A stretch of 38,698 nucleotides of DNA. Origin: Alphaproteobacteria bacterium. Its GTDB lineage: Bacteria > Pseudomonadota > Alphaproteobacteria > CAAHEQ01 > UBA3637. The notes under the pieces were generated by a model. That model saw only the letters and a program-made list of their open reading frames with translations, was not told the origin of the DNA and searched no databases. A program made the translations under genes and the position numbers. The stretch is from the NCBI GenBank assembly GCA_015062385.1, contig SUUT01000014.1, positions 1 through 38,698 on the forward strand, given 5' to 3'. This document shows, in pieces, positions 7,124-15,220 of this stretch (position 1 is the first letter of the stretch; each line of letters starts with the position of its first letter).

Positions 7124-7153
7124 TTGACAAAAAGGTTCTTTTTGTGATATATT
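7124..7153 (+). promoter_or_regulatory. Strong sigma70 promoter for the plus-strand unknown gene
   Basis: TTGACA (7124-7129) and TATATT (7148-7153) are separated by 18 bases, about 37 bases before the start codon at 7190. It diverges from the promoter at 7036-7064. Confidence 0.75.
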
Positions 7154-7189
7154 ACCAGTTAGTAAGATTGTTTTTTATGGAGGTGTAAT

Positions 7190-7945
7190 ATGTCTGTTAA
7201 TCAAATGAGTCAGTTAGATAAATCACTTATTGCCAGAGCAAGGGGAATGTCTCTTGCAAAGGATTTAATGGCGCGCTTGGTTAAGCCGGAAGAAATGGTT
7301 GTGGAGTTATCTAAAATCAATCCGCAAGCTACGGCTGGATTAACCGCAATTTTAGCTGATCCAACTTTAAAGAGCGAATTTGATAACAATCCTGTTTTTA
7401 GACAATATATTTTGGAATCTGCTCGTGTTGATCCTTCTTTTTTAATGGATGAAAATAAAAGAGGAACTTTTATGACTGAAATGAAAGGGGCAATTCAAAC
7501 GGCAGCTCAAAAACGGGAAGAAGAAAAGAATAATCCACAGGCTGCTGAGAAGAACTATGTGTCATTTCAAAAAGAAGAAGAGCTAGAAAAAGAAAAAAAT
7601 ACGTTTGGTCGGCTTCTGCTAAGAGGGAAAGGTCTTCTTGGTGGCTATGGAACAAGAGCGATGATATCATCGTCAATGGATGCATTAAGCTTGTTTGCCG
7701 ATAATTTAGGTGTTGCTGGTGGTATAATGAAAATGTTGTATGGAACGCATATGGATATAAGTGGTATGGTTTCCGGTATTTTTTCCGGAGAAAAGGGTTC
7801 CGGATATGCGGGTGGAATTGAAGGCAGTATTGAAAAACTTCTTTCCGGAACACAAGATGGGGCGGAACCTACTCAACCGGTGGATGAATCGCAAAAAATG
7901 ATAGAAAATGCTATTCGTGGTTTAAATCAACGGGGAAATGGATAG
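7190..7945 (+). CDS. Unknown soluble protein, divergent from the membrane-anchored gene
   Basis: The 251-residue protein has a helical N-terminal part (about 1-105), a charged Glu/Lys-rich linker (about 107-140), and a Gly/Met-rich C-terminal part (GGYGTRAMISSSMDALSLF, then GVAGGIMKMLYG). It has no signal peptide. I do not recognise it. GGAGGTG before the ATG and a strong promoter predict high expression. Its promoter faces that of the 280-residue membrane protein across 193 bases, which suggests coordinated regulation and perhaps a shared process, though nothing in the sequence states which. Confidence 0.75.
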   Translation: MSVNQMSQLDKSLIARARGMSLAKDLMARLVKPEEMVVELSKINPQATAGLTAILADPTLKSEFDNNPVFRQYILESARVDPSFLMDENKRGTFMTEMKGAIQTAAQKREEEKNNPQAAEKNYVSFQKEEELEKEKNTFGRLLLRGKGLLGGYGTRAMISSSMDALSLFADNLGVAGGIMKMLYGTHMDISGMVSGIFSGEKGSGYAGGIEGSIEKLLSGTQDGAEPTQPVDESQKMIENAIRGLNQRGNG

Positions 7946-8066
7946 ATAGTATTGCTAAATAAAAAGGATGTTTTGTTTAAAAAAAGTCAATAAAAACAAA
8001 TAAAAATAAAAAAATAAAAAAAATGCTTGCAAAAGTTTAAAAAAAAGAGTATAAATGTTTTGTAAA

Positions 8067-8149
<83 letters not shown>

Positions 8150-8150
8150 T

Positions 8151-8184
8151 AATTCTCCTCACTTTTGTGTGGAGAATTTTTTTT
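8151..8184 (+). terminator. Terminator after tRNA-Arg
   Basis: AATTCTCC (8151-8158) and GGAGAATT (8171-8178) pair, with a T run to 8184, two bases after the CCA end. Confidence 0.8.
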
Positions 8185-8510
8185 GTTTGAAGAGATGCAT
8201 TACGGAAGTATGTCTTTTGTTGGTTTTATTGCAAAACTTTTATTGTTTGTTTTTTTAATCCTATAAAATGGATATGCAAAAGTATATTTTTTGATGTTTT
8301 AATGGTAGGATTATAAAATACATTTGATTCTTATATTGTTTGGAGAATATGATTTTAATTTTTCCTGCTAATTTTTAAAATTTGGGGGAGAGTAAACAGC
8401 TGAAATAGCCTTTTTTTATTAATTTTAGTTGTTTTTGTGTAGCTTTTTTTCAAAATGCTGATTTTTTTAGACAGGGATACGTTGTGTGAATACATTTGTT
8501 ACTTAAAAAT
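8185..8510. other. Gene-free A+T-rich stretch
   Basis: No convincing coding frame is present. An 8-bp inverted repeat TAATCCTA/TAGGATTA stands at 8256-8263 and 8306-8313, each near a TATAAAAT-like sequence. No terminator or RNA structure can be supported. Confidence 0.4.
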
Positions 8511-9191
8511 TTACAGGTAACCTTCAAGTTGTTTCATGTGAGTAAAAAAGGTTAGATGTTGAACAGGAAAAGAGGACTTGGTGACACGAGCTTGTACCGA
8601 TATTGTCTGTAAATCAGATAAATGACTCAGTATAAAAAGTTTTTGAATGTTTTTTTTTATTTGTTCCAAGTCTTTTGCCGGATTGGATAATGTTTGTGTT
8701 ATGGGTTTGTAATTGTTATTAAGGCACTGTGATGGTAAGTACCATAGGACATTTCCAACACCTGCAAGCAGTGCAGCTTGTGCATCTTTTGCTCTATCTC
8801 CAATGGCAATACTGTTGTGCATATCTTCATCCGAAAGATCCCAGCGTTCTTTTATTTGATGAAACATACCGGGATTGGGCTTGCGATATGGATCATTTTT
8901 TTTTGTTACATAAAGAATATCGTCTATTTTAATATTGTCACGACTGAATTCATCTAGCATATATGCATGAACACGCATCATATCTGCTAGTGTGTAGAGA
9001 TTTTCTCCAATGCCGGTTTGGTTTGTGATAACGGCAATACGATAGCCTTTTTCTTGTGCCTCTTTGCAGATATCCTTAATCCCCTCTGTAAAATAAAAAA
9101 ACTTCGGATCAGACACAAAACATTTGGGACCCGTTAAGTTTATTGGTCCATCTCTATCAAGAAAAAGCACTTTTTTAGAGGTGTCTGACAT
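8511..9191 (-). CDS. HAD-IIIA phosphatase (HisB/GmhB-like)
   Basis: The 226-residue protein has the HAD motifs in order: LFLDRDGPIN (motif I, both Asp present), ITNQTG (motif II Thr), RKPNPGM (motif III Lys), and IGDRAKDAQAA (motif IV). This fits histidinol-phosphate or heptose-bisphosphate phosphatase relatives. The Cys/His zinc loop of GmhB is not seen between motifs II and III. The usual Thr or Val after DRDG is Pro. About 45 extra C-terminal residues have no match I recognise. Exact substrate is uncertain; a sugar-phosphate is the likely class. AAGGAG precedes the ATG. Confidence 0.8.
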   Translation of the reverse strand: MSDTSKKVLFLDRDGPINLTGPKCFVSDPKFFYFTEGIKDICKEAQEKGYRIAVITNQTGIGENLYTLADMMRVHAYMLDEFSRDNIKIDDILYVTKKNDPYRKPNPGMFHQIKERWDLSDEDMHNSIAIGDRAKDAQAALLAGVGNVLWYLPSQCLNNNYKPITQTLSNPAKDLEQIKKNIQKLFILSHLSDLQTISVQARVTKSSFPVQHLTFFTHMKQLEGYL

Positions 9192-9214
9192 TTTATTTTC
9201 TCCTTATAAAGTTT

Positions 9215-9241
9215 ATTATACGATTTTTTGTTAAAAGTCAA
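9215..9241 (-). promoter_or_regulatory. Likely promoter of the HAD phosphatase gene
   Basis: On the minus strand TTGACT (9236-9241) and TATAAT (9215-9220) are 15 bases apart, a short spacer. The start codon follows 23 bases downstream. Confidence 0.45.
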
Positions 9242-9495
9242 TTTTTTCGAAATATTATAAAAATTCGACAATGCTTAAATATTCGAGAATACCTAAAACA
9301 GGATTGAGAGATAATAGTCATCTGAATGACTGAATAAATAATCCGGAAAGTTTTGTAAAAAATGATTTTTTTTGTAAATGCAAAAAGAATATAACCAAAT
9401 AAAAATTGAATGCAATATTATTATTAAAAACAGGAGTTATTTGCTTGTATGTAGATATAAGCAGATAGCATAATGTGCCGGAAATAATGATTAAT
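9242..9495. other. Region after the NadR-like gene with one doubtful hydrophobic ORF
   Basis: A minus-strand frame at 9318-9506 could encode 62 hydrophobic residues (MPFKLIIISGTLCYLLIS). It overlaps the end of the NadR-like gene by 11 bases. There is no ribosome-binding site and no family match, so I do not call it a gene. Nothing else is visible. Confidence 0.3.
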
Positions 9496-10062
9496 TTAAA
9501 TGGCATCAGTGTTGTTTTGTATAATATGTTGTGCTTCCTTTAATCTGTTTGGCAAAGAACCGGTCAATTTAATGTATTGAACAGATGATAACTCCTTTAA
9601 AATTGCATTGTCCAAAGCTAAACGCACAGTATTTGATACGGGACGAAACCCATCGGCTTTTAACGGTATTTCCGGTGGTAAATAAAAAATGTGAGAGTAT
9701 TGTTTTTTTAACTCTGATAAGGTTTTTTCATAATCTGGATACAATGGAATTTTTGATAACAGTTCTTGCCCGACAAATTCTTCGGTATATGCTTTCCAAG
9801 TAAAAATTGTCCCGTCAGATACAAAAGATTGAGAATTGGTTAGCATTTTTTTATACCCATCTAGAATTTCTTTTTGAATTTCCCAATGTTCTGCTGGTAA
9901 AAGTTGGTCCATATTTTTATTGGGAGAAATTTTATTTGCAATATCAATAGCAAAATCTCTTTGTGTATAAGGAATATTCAAAACTTTGGATAAGGCTTTT
10001 GCCAAAGTTGTTTTGCCGGTTGAATGAGTTCCTACAATCGCAATGCGGTATATTCTTTTCAT
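9496..10062 (-). CDS. NadR-like P-loop ATPase/kinase
   Basis: The 188-residue protein opens with a P-loop, GTHSTGKTT (residues about 11-19), followed by KALSKVLNIPY and RDFAIDI. This is the arrangement of the AAA-type kinase domain seen in the C-terminal half of NadR (ribosylnicotinamide kinase) and related stand-alone ATPases. No DNA-binding or NMN adenylyltransferase domain is attached. The substrate cannot be assigned; a nucleoside or nicotinamide riboside is a guess from the family. It stands alone, with a weak ribosome-binding site. Confidence 0.7.
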   Translation of the reverse strand: MKRIYRIAIVGTHSTGKTTLAKALSKVLNIPYTQRDFAIDIANKISPNKNMDQLLPAEHWEIQKEILDGYKKMLTNSQSFVSDGTIFTWKAYTEEFVGQELLSKIPLYPDYEKTLSELKKQYSHIFYLPPEIPLKADGFRPVSNTVRLALDNAILKELSSVQYIKLTGSLPNRLKEAQHIIQNNTDAI

Positions 10063-10090
10063 GATTTATCCGTTTCATAAATATAGATCA

Positions 10091-10119
10091 AGTTTAACAT
10101 GTTGAAATTGATTTGTCAT
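10091..10119 (-). promoter_or_regulatory. Possible promoter of the NadR-like gene
   Basis: On the minus strand ATGACA (10114-10119) and TAAACT (10091-10096) are 17 bases apart, 28 bases before the start codon. The same -10 box is used by the next gene upstream. Confidence 0.4.
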
Positions 10120-10180
10120 TTTTTTTAATTCTAAGATGCATCTTTTAAATTTATTTAAGGATTATCCATAATGAAAATAT

Positions 10181-10222
10181 AAAAAAAAACAACCGTTTTT
10201 TTAAAGAAACAGGTTGTTTTTT
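10181..10222. terminator. Terminator with A and T runs on both sides
   Basis: AACAACC and GGTTGTT (10188-10194/10212-10218) pair, flanked by an A run on the left and a T run on the right, so it can work in both directions. It ends the HD-like gene on the minus strand. Confidence 0.7.
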
Positions 10223-10238
10223 ATAAATAGAAATAATG

Positions 10239-10841
10239 TTATTCTCTGCCACCATGAGATAAAGACTGTTGCATGGCCATGATTTTTGTTAATCCTTCAT
10301 CTTTTGTTTTTGCGGCAATATTGTAAAGTTCCGGATTAACATCTTTTAAGGCATCAACCATAATCATACGTGTTTGAAAGTATTCCTGATGCCATGCAAG
10401 TGGTTTTTTCGGATTAGGCTTATCTCTGGATGTTTCAAAGTTCATAATTTTTTCTGCTAACAAAATTTCTTGAGCTTGCGGAGATAATGTTTTAGCCCAT
10501 TGAGCTTTTTCTTTCCATTGTTCTGCTTTGGTTTTGTTTTCATCTTCGGGTTCTGTTGCCAATTCTTGAATAATAGCTAAAACTTCTGGTCCGGCGATTT
10601 GAGAAACTTGGTCCATACTCAGCGGAGAAACGCCATCGGCAATGCGTTTTTTTTCGAAGCATTTATGTAAAAGTGCGGCACAAACGGCAATTTCTTTTTC
10701 TTTTCCGGTTAATGCTGAATGTTTTTTGACAAGATTGGTTGTTCCTTTAACTTGATCTAACATAACCATTCCGCCCCCATAGACAACACCCTCGTGTAAA
10801 CGTGTGGCATGATATAAGCATTTATTTTCTAATTCTGTCAT
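10239..10841 (-). CDS. HD-hydrolase-like protein lacking the HD aspartate
   Basis: The 200-residue all-helical protein resembles the (p)ppGpp-hydrolase (MESH1/SpoT HD) fold. It has an early His, then CAALLHKCFEKK (about 54-65) where active enzymes have ALLHD, then GPEVLAIIQELATEPE, and later ILLAEKIMNF where LADKLxN is usual. The HD Asp is Lys (residue 60), and the late Asp is Glu, so metal binding should be lost. I infer a degenerate or regulatory relative rather than an active hydrolase. The assignment rests on motif order only. A plausible promoter and terminator enclose it as a single-gene unit. Confidence 0.6.
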   Translation of the reverse strand: MTELENKCLYHATRLHEGVVYGGGMVMLDQVKGTTNLVKKHSALTGKEKEIAVCAALLHKCFEKKRIADGVSPLSMDQVSQIAGPEVLAIIQELATEPEDENKTKAEQWKEKAQWAKTLSPQAQEILLAEKIMNFETSRDKPNPKKPLAWHQEYFQTRMIMVDALKDVNPELYNIAAKTKDEGLTKIMAMQQSLSHGGRE

Positions 10842-10878
10842 GTTATTCTCCTTCGATTATAATTGCTTCACATGACAT

Positions 10879-10907
10879 AGTTTATAACGACAAAAATTAT
10901 TTGTCAA
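10879..10907 (-). promoter_or_regulatory. Predicted promoter of the HD-like gene
   Basis: On the minus strand TTGACA (10902-10907) and TAAACT (10879-10884) are 17 bases apart, about 37 bases before the start codon. Confidence 0.6.
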
Positions 10908-11074
10908 TATTTTTTTATTATTGCGTTCCGTTTTTTCTGATTTCATTTTTTGAAAATATTGAAATTGTTTGAGATGGGTATTTTATACTTTACTTTTGAA
11001 AAGTTGTATTATATTGTTACAAAATAAATAAAGTTTTATTGTTTTGGATTTGATGTGAAAAAATAATACGTTAT

Positions 11075-11848
11075 TTGCTTATTATTGGTGGAGTTTTGTT
11101 AATATGGAGTGTTTTTATTGAACCTTATATATTAACACAAACAACATATACGTTGAAAAATAATCAACTAAAAGGATTAAAAATTGTTTATATCTCGGAT
11201 ATTCATACGGCACCATATCAACATTGGTTTTTGAAACGAATAGTTGATCAAGTTAATGCTTTAAATCCGGATATCATTTTACTGGGCGGTGATTTTGTTA
11301 AAGGTCATCGAAAGAAGTCTTTGGCTGATATGAATGATATTGCTTTGGCGTTAAAAAAATTAAATGCTCCTATCGGTGTGTATGCTGTATTGGGAAATCA
11401 TGATGGATATATCGATTCAACAGAGATGAAGCATGCTTTAAAGCAGAATGATATTATTGTTTTATCAAATGAGTATAAATTAGTAAAATACCGGAGTACG
11501 CCTTTTTTTATTGCCGGAACAGAAGATATGTTAACGGAACATTCTGATGTTCAAAAAGCCGTTCCTCAATCAGATTACCCGATTATATTGCTTTCACATG
11601 AACCGGATATATTTCCGCAAGTGCCACAGCATGTTTTTTTGACATTATCCGGACATACACATGGCGGACAAGTTAAACTTCCTTTTTATGGAGCTATTTT
11701 AATTCCCTCAATATATGGGAGAAAATATGCAGAGGGAATAGTTGAAGAAAACGGAAAGAAAATAATTATCAGTCGGGGTGTTGGTACCAGTATTTTGCCG
11801 ATTCGGTTTAATTGTTTTCCGGAAATTGTTGTTATTTATTTTGAATAA
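11075..11848 (+). CDS. Membrane-anchored calcineurin-like metallophosphoesterase (YkuE/YaeI type)
   Basis: The protein has an N-terminal membrane helix (LIIGGVLLIWSVFIEPYIL) and then the five metal-binding motifs: SDIH (41-44), GGDF (71-74), GNHD (107-110), an SHEPD His near 170, and GHTHGG near 192. These coordinate two metal ions. Relatives hydrolyse phosphoester bonds of lipids such as UDP-diacylglucosamine, which would suit the anchored position. The start is uncertain. An upstream stop leaves TTG at 11075 without a good ribosome-binding site; TTG at 11096 lies too close to GGTGGAG. It converges with the next gene, with adjacent stop codons. Confidence 0.85.
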   Translation: MLIIGGVLLIWSVFIEPYILTQTTYTLKNNQLKGLKIVYISDIHTAPYQHWFLKRIVDQVNALNPDIILLGGDFVKGHRKKSLADMNDIALALKKLNAPIGVYAVLGNHDGYIDSTEMKHALKQNDIIVLSNEYKLVKYRSTPFFIAGTEDMLTEHSDVQKAVPQSDYPIILLSHEPDIFPQVPQHVFLTLSGHTHGGQVKLPFYGAILIPSIYGRKYAEGIVEENGKKIIISRGVGTSILPIRFNCFPEIVVIYFE

Positions 11849-12247
11849 TTATTCTGTTCGAGGAGCATGACCAATAGCCTCTTTTTGGATGATAGGCTTT
11901 TGGTGTGTAATAGATATTGGTTGAATTGTTGGCGTATTGGTAATTGTATTACCGCCAATTTCTTTGACTTCATTTGTTGACTTGGATTGATATGAAAAAA
12001 TATTGGAAACAACTTGCTCGTATGTTTCAATATTTTTATCTTCTCCGGTCATGTGTTGGATGTTTATATCAGAAATTGGTTTATTGTTTTCGGTTGTATC
12101 GTTTGTTTGCATAGTATAAGATTGACTTGTTTTGCAAGTTTTTTCTTTGAATACAAAAACGATAAAGTCTGTAATTGTATTTGAAATACGAGTAAAAAGA
12201 TTGGTCTTTTTTTGTTCTGAAATTTTATCAAAAGATTTTTCTGACAT
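11849..12247 (-). CDS. Polar protein of unknown function
   Basis: The 132-residue protein is rich in Thr, Asn, Ser and Ile and looks largely disordered after residue 45. One amphipathic or hydrophobic stretch (ITDFIVFVFK, about 25-34) is the only ordered feature I can point to. No family is recognised. AAGGATG precedes the ATG, and a good promoter lies upstream, so I take it as a real gene. Its stop directly abuts the stop of the convergent phosphoesterase gene. Confidence 0.6.
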   Translation of the reverse strand: MSEKSFDKISEQKKTNLFTRISNTITDFIVFVFKEKTCKTSQSYTMQTNDTTENNKPISDINIQHMTGEDKNIETYEQVVSNIFSYQSKSTNEVKEIGGNTITNTPTIQPISITHQKPIIQKEAIGHAPRTE

Positions 12248-12275
12248 AATAGCATCCTTTTATTGAGTGGCATTT

Positions 12276-12304
12276 ATTATACCATACCTGATTGGTTTTG
12301 TTAA
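12276..12304 (-). promoter_or_regulatory. Promoter of the 132-residue gene
   Basis: On the minus strand TTAACA (12299-12304) and TATAAT (12276-12281) are 17 bases apart, about 29 bases before the start codon. Confidence 0.65.
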
Positions 12305-12412
12305 TGTTTTTTTGCTTGTGTCTATTTTGAAATGCGTGGCTGTTGTGTTTTTTTATATAACACAGAAAAATAATCAGGGATTAATTTTCTGGCAATTACG
12401 TGTATATTTAAA

Positions 12413-12901
12413 CTATTTTTTATATGATAAGACTTCATCGTTAATATAATCTATCTGAATACCGGCATCTCGCATCATTTGTTCGGCTTCACTGCCGGAA
12501 TGATATTTATATTCGGCAACAACACGTTTTATTCCACAGGCAATTAACAGCATTGCACATGTTCGACAAGGGGCTAATTTGCAATAAATTGTTCCTCCGT
12601 CAATGGATACACCACGTTTTGCCGCTTGACATATGGCGTTTTGTTCGGCATGAATAGTTCGAACACAATGATCTGATATTGTTCCGTCTTCATTGACCAT
12701 TTTTTTCATAAGGTGTCCGACATCATCGCAATGTGGTAAATTAGGAGGAGATCCGACATATCCGGAAACAACGATTTGATTGTTTTTCACAATAACACAA
12801 GCCGTTCGTCCACGGGCACAGGTTGCTCGTTTTGCCAATGCCCGCATAACTTCTAAAAAGTAATCATCCCAACTGGGGCGGATATATGTTTCTGTGCTCA
12901 T
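12413..12901 (-). CDS. dCMP deaminase (ComEB type)
   Basis: The 162-residue zinc-dependent deaminase converts dCMP to dUMP, feeding thymidylate synthesis. The zinc site is visible as HAEQN (84-88; His ligand, catalytic Glu) and PCRTC (111-115; two Cys ligands). A Cys/His-rich insert (about 58-79, with HCDD and DHC) is typical of dCMP deaminases, which often bind a second zinc there. Length is normal. It lies 17 bases after htpX on the same strand and may be cotranscribed with htpX and lemA. Confidence 0.9.
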   Translation of the reverse strand: MSTETYIRPSWDDYFLEVMRALAKRATCARGRTACVIVKNNQIVVSGYVGSPPNLPHCDDVGHLMKKMVNEDGTISDHCVRTIHAEQNAICQAAKRGVSIDGGTIYCKLAPCRTCAMLLIACGIKRVVAEYKYHSGSEAEQMMRDAGIQIDYINDEVLSYKK

Positions 12902-12918
12902 TACGTGTTCTCCTGTTT

Positions 12919-13905
12919 TTAAATGATTGCATTTCCGGCCATTTGTTCTAATCGTTTAATCCGTTCTTCAACACTCGGATGGGTTGAAAAAAGGGAAAAA
13001 AGCGGTTTGGCATTAAAAGGAGCATAAATACAGGCTTGTGCCATGTTTTTGTGATTTTCCAGAATTTCTACGGTTGAATCTTTTGATATTTTTTTTAAAG
13101 CATCAGCCAACGCTTGTGGGTGGTGTGTAATCATTGCACCGGTAGCGTCTGCTGCAAATTCCCGTGTACGGGAAACCGCTAATAACAAAAGTGGTTCAAT
13201 GATATGATGAAAAATCATTAATGTGATAAAAACGGCTAAAAGTAATAAAAATCCGCTGTCTTTATTTTTTGATGATGAACTGCCTGTTTTAATGGAAACC
13301 CCGTTTTTTTGGGGGGTACGTATGGGGGAAAATCCATCGGCTAACAAACCAAAAATACCCACGCCGGCAATTAACATCATATTTAACCGAATGTCTCTGT
13401 TTCCGATATGAGCTAATTCATGAGCAATAACCCCTTGTAATTCAAGTGGGGATAATTTTTTCATAATCCCTGTTGTTAAGGCAATAGAGGCATTTTTAGG
13501 GGAATATCCGGTTGCAAAAGCATTAAGTGAATCATCATTAATAACATAAATTTTTGGTGTAGGTAAACCGGCCATTATTGCTGTGTTTTCTACCAACAAG
13601 TATATGTGTTTGTATTCATCTGTTTTTTTGAGTTGTTTTGCCCCAGCAAAACCCAACATCATTTTATCACCCCATAAACCAGAAATAAACATCCAAACTA
13701 ACGCAATACCGATGATAATCGGCATTCCGTGTAAAACTGTTTGATTAATCATTGGTAATGCATTTTGATATTGTCCCACATAGATGAAAAAACAAACAAT
13801 ATAAAATAATGCAACTAATGAACAGGGGAACAATAATATCAACAATATTGTTTTAAAATTGTTTGACTGGATGTGTTCAAATGCCGTAATGGATTTTCCC
13901 ATCAT
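12919..13905 (-). CDS. htpX: HtpX-like M48 membrane metalloprotease
   Basis: The 328-residue protease of the inner membrane has the zinc motif HELAH at residues 162-166 and the third ligand in TREFAADA near 248. Hydrophobic helices lie at about 18-42, 60-77, 175-190 and 215-240. HtpX degrades misfolded membrane proteins. Two ATGs stand in a row (13905 and 13902); GGAG lies 5 or 8 bases upstream, so the second may be used. It follows lemA by 15 bases, a pairing known in many bacteria and implying a joint role in envelope quality control. Confidence 0.92.
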   Translation of the reverse strand: MMGKSITAFEHIQSNNFKTILLILLFPCSLVALFYIVCFFIYVGQYQNALPMINQTVLHGMPIIIGIALVWMFISGLWGDKMMLGFAGAKQLKKTDEYKHIYLLVENTAIMAGLPTPKIYVINDDSLNAFATGYSPKNASIALTTGIMKKLSPLELQGVIAHELAHIGNRDIRLNMMLIAGVGIFGLLADGFSPIRTPQKNGVSIKTGSSSSKNKDSGFLLLLAVFITLMIFHHIIEPLLLLAVSRTREFAADATGAMITHHPQALADALKKISKDSTVEILENHKNMAQACIYAPFNAKPLFSLFSTHPSVEERIKRLEQMAGNAII

Positions 13906-13920
13906 AAAAACTCCGAAATT

Positions 13921-14484
13921 TTAAAATTGAATTTTCGGTGCAACTTTAACAGCTTCTTTTTCTGATTCTTCCAGTTCAAAGAAGTGTTCTTGTTCTATTC
14001 CAAACATCCCTGCAATAACATTGTTTGGAAAAATACGAACTTTTCTGTTTAAGGCCATAACGGCAGTATTATAATATTGTCGAGCAGCTTGGATTTTGTT
14101 TTCTGTATCCGATAATTCTTGTTGTAAATGTAAAAAGTTTTGATTGGCTTTTAAATCCGGATAACTTTCAGCTAATGCAAAAATGGATTTTAATGCCCCT
14201 GTTAACATGTTTTCATGTTGTTCTTTTTGAACGGATGAACCATTAATGCTCATAGCCATATTACGGGCATTGATTACGTTTTCCAATGTTTTTGATTCAT
14301 GTTTTGCATAACCACGTACTGTTTCTACTAAGTTTGGAATTAAATCGTATCGCCGTTTTAATTGTGTATCGACTGTACTCCATGCTTCTTTTGTTTGAAC
14401 TTGACCGGTTACTAACCCGTTATAGACACCAATCACATATAATGCTACAACAACGATGATGCCTAAAATAACTAAAAATACCAT
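13921..14484 (-). CDS. lemA: LemA-family membrane protein
   Basis: The 187-residue protein has one N-terminal membrane helix (VFLVILGIIVVVALYVIGVYN) and a long helical bundle. Family signatures are YNGLVTGQVQTKEAWSTVD, RRYDLIPNLVETVRGYAKHE, and the FPNNVIAGMFG-type end. Function is unknown in detail; LemA often accompanies HtpX-type proteases. AAAGGGG precedes the ATG. It is first in the lemA-htpX(-dCMP deaminase) series. Confidence 0.92.
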   Translation of the reverse strand: MVFLVILGIIVVVALYVIGVYNGLVTGQVQTKEAWSTVDTQLKRRYDLIPNLVETVRGYAKHESKTLENVINARNMAMSINGSSVQKEQHENMLTGALKSIFALAESYPDLKANQNFLHLQQELSDTENKIQAARQYYNTAVMALNRKVRIFPNNVIAGMFGIEQEHFFELEESEKEAVKVAPKIQF

Positions 14485-14606
14485 TTTTTACCCCTTTCTG
14501 TTTTGGTGTTATTAATATTATAAAATTCAGTGTATCAAAAATAAATCAGAATGCAAGTATATTTTCAGAAAAAGTGCATTTATTCGGATGTGTTATGTAT
14601 TTACAC

Positions 14607-14634
14607 TTGACAAATCAAATTCCCGTGATAAAGT
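14607..14634 (+). promoter_or_regulatory. Promoter of the ppa operon
   Basis: TTGACA (14607-14612) and TAAAGT (14629-14634) are 16 bases apart, with a TG before the -10 box (extended type). It lies inside the longest open frame of ppa and therefore supports the downstream start at 14669. Confidence 0.6.
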
Positions 14635-14668
14635 AAAATACTATGCTAATCAAATGAAAGGATACACA

Positions 14669-15220
14669 ATGCACCCTTGGCATCAGGTGGAACATTATTC
14701 AGAATTTCCGAATATTATTCCGGCAATTATTGAGGTTCCTAAAGGTTCGCAAATAAAATACGAATTAGATAAAAAAAGCGGATTATTGAAGGTGGATAGA
14801 ATTTTATACAGTGCTGTTCATTATCCTGCAAATTATGGATTTATTCCGCAAACGTATGGAGATGACAATGACCCGTTGGATATTTTGGTATTAAGTCAAT
14901 TTCCGGTTTCTCCATTGTGTATTATGCGTGCTCGTCCAATCGGTGTTATGAAAATGATTGATGGCGGAGAGTCGGATGATAAAATTATTGCCATTCATGA
15001 AGATGATCCCTTATATAATTGCTATTCTAATATTGACCAATTACCGCCTCATACCTTAAAAACGTTGCAACGTTTTTTTGAGGATTATAAGGTTTTGGAG
15101 CAAAAAGAAGTGCGTATTGAAACATTTTTAGGTCCTGATAATGCAAGGGCACTCATTTGTGAAGCTCGTGATTTTTATGAACGAAAAAAAACGGAACTAA
15201 CAGGATATGAAGCAAAATAA
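14669..15220 (+). CDS. ppa: Inorganic pyrophosphatase (family I)
   Basis: The enzyme hydrolyses pyrophosphate to two phosphates in the cytoplasm and drives biosynthesis forward. Family signatures are [36 protein letters not shown] (with the metal-binding Asp residues) and DDPLYN. I use the ATG at 14669, giving 183 residues, because AAAGGA is six bases upstream and the promoter lies before it. A frame open from 14588 would add 27 residues with no match. It overlaps the next gene by 14 bases and opens a four-gene operon. Confidence 0.95.
   Translation: MHPWHQVEHYSEFPNIIPAIIEVPKGSQIKYELDKKSGLLKVDRILYSAVHYPANYGFIPQTYGDDNDPLDILVLSQFPVSPLCIMRARPIGVMKMIDGGESDDKIIAIHEDDPLYNCYSNIDQLPPHTLKTLQRFFEDYKVLEQKEVRIETFLGPDNARALICEARDFYERKKTELTGYEAK

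Noticed and set aside
7970-8050. Long A-rich tract before the tRNA
   Set aside because: It has no regular repeat unit or stem and is explained by base composition.
9318-9506. 62-residue hydrophobic minus-strand ORF
   Set aside because: No ribosome-binding site, no promoter, no family match; its hydrophobicity is expected from A+T-rich sequence.
12267-12449. 60-residue hydrophobic plus-strand ORF
   Set aside because: It lies over the promoter of the 132-residue gene and the end of the dCMP deaminase gene, without a ribosome-binding site.
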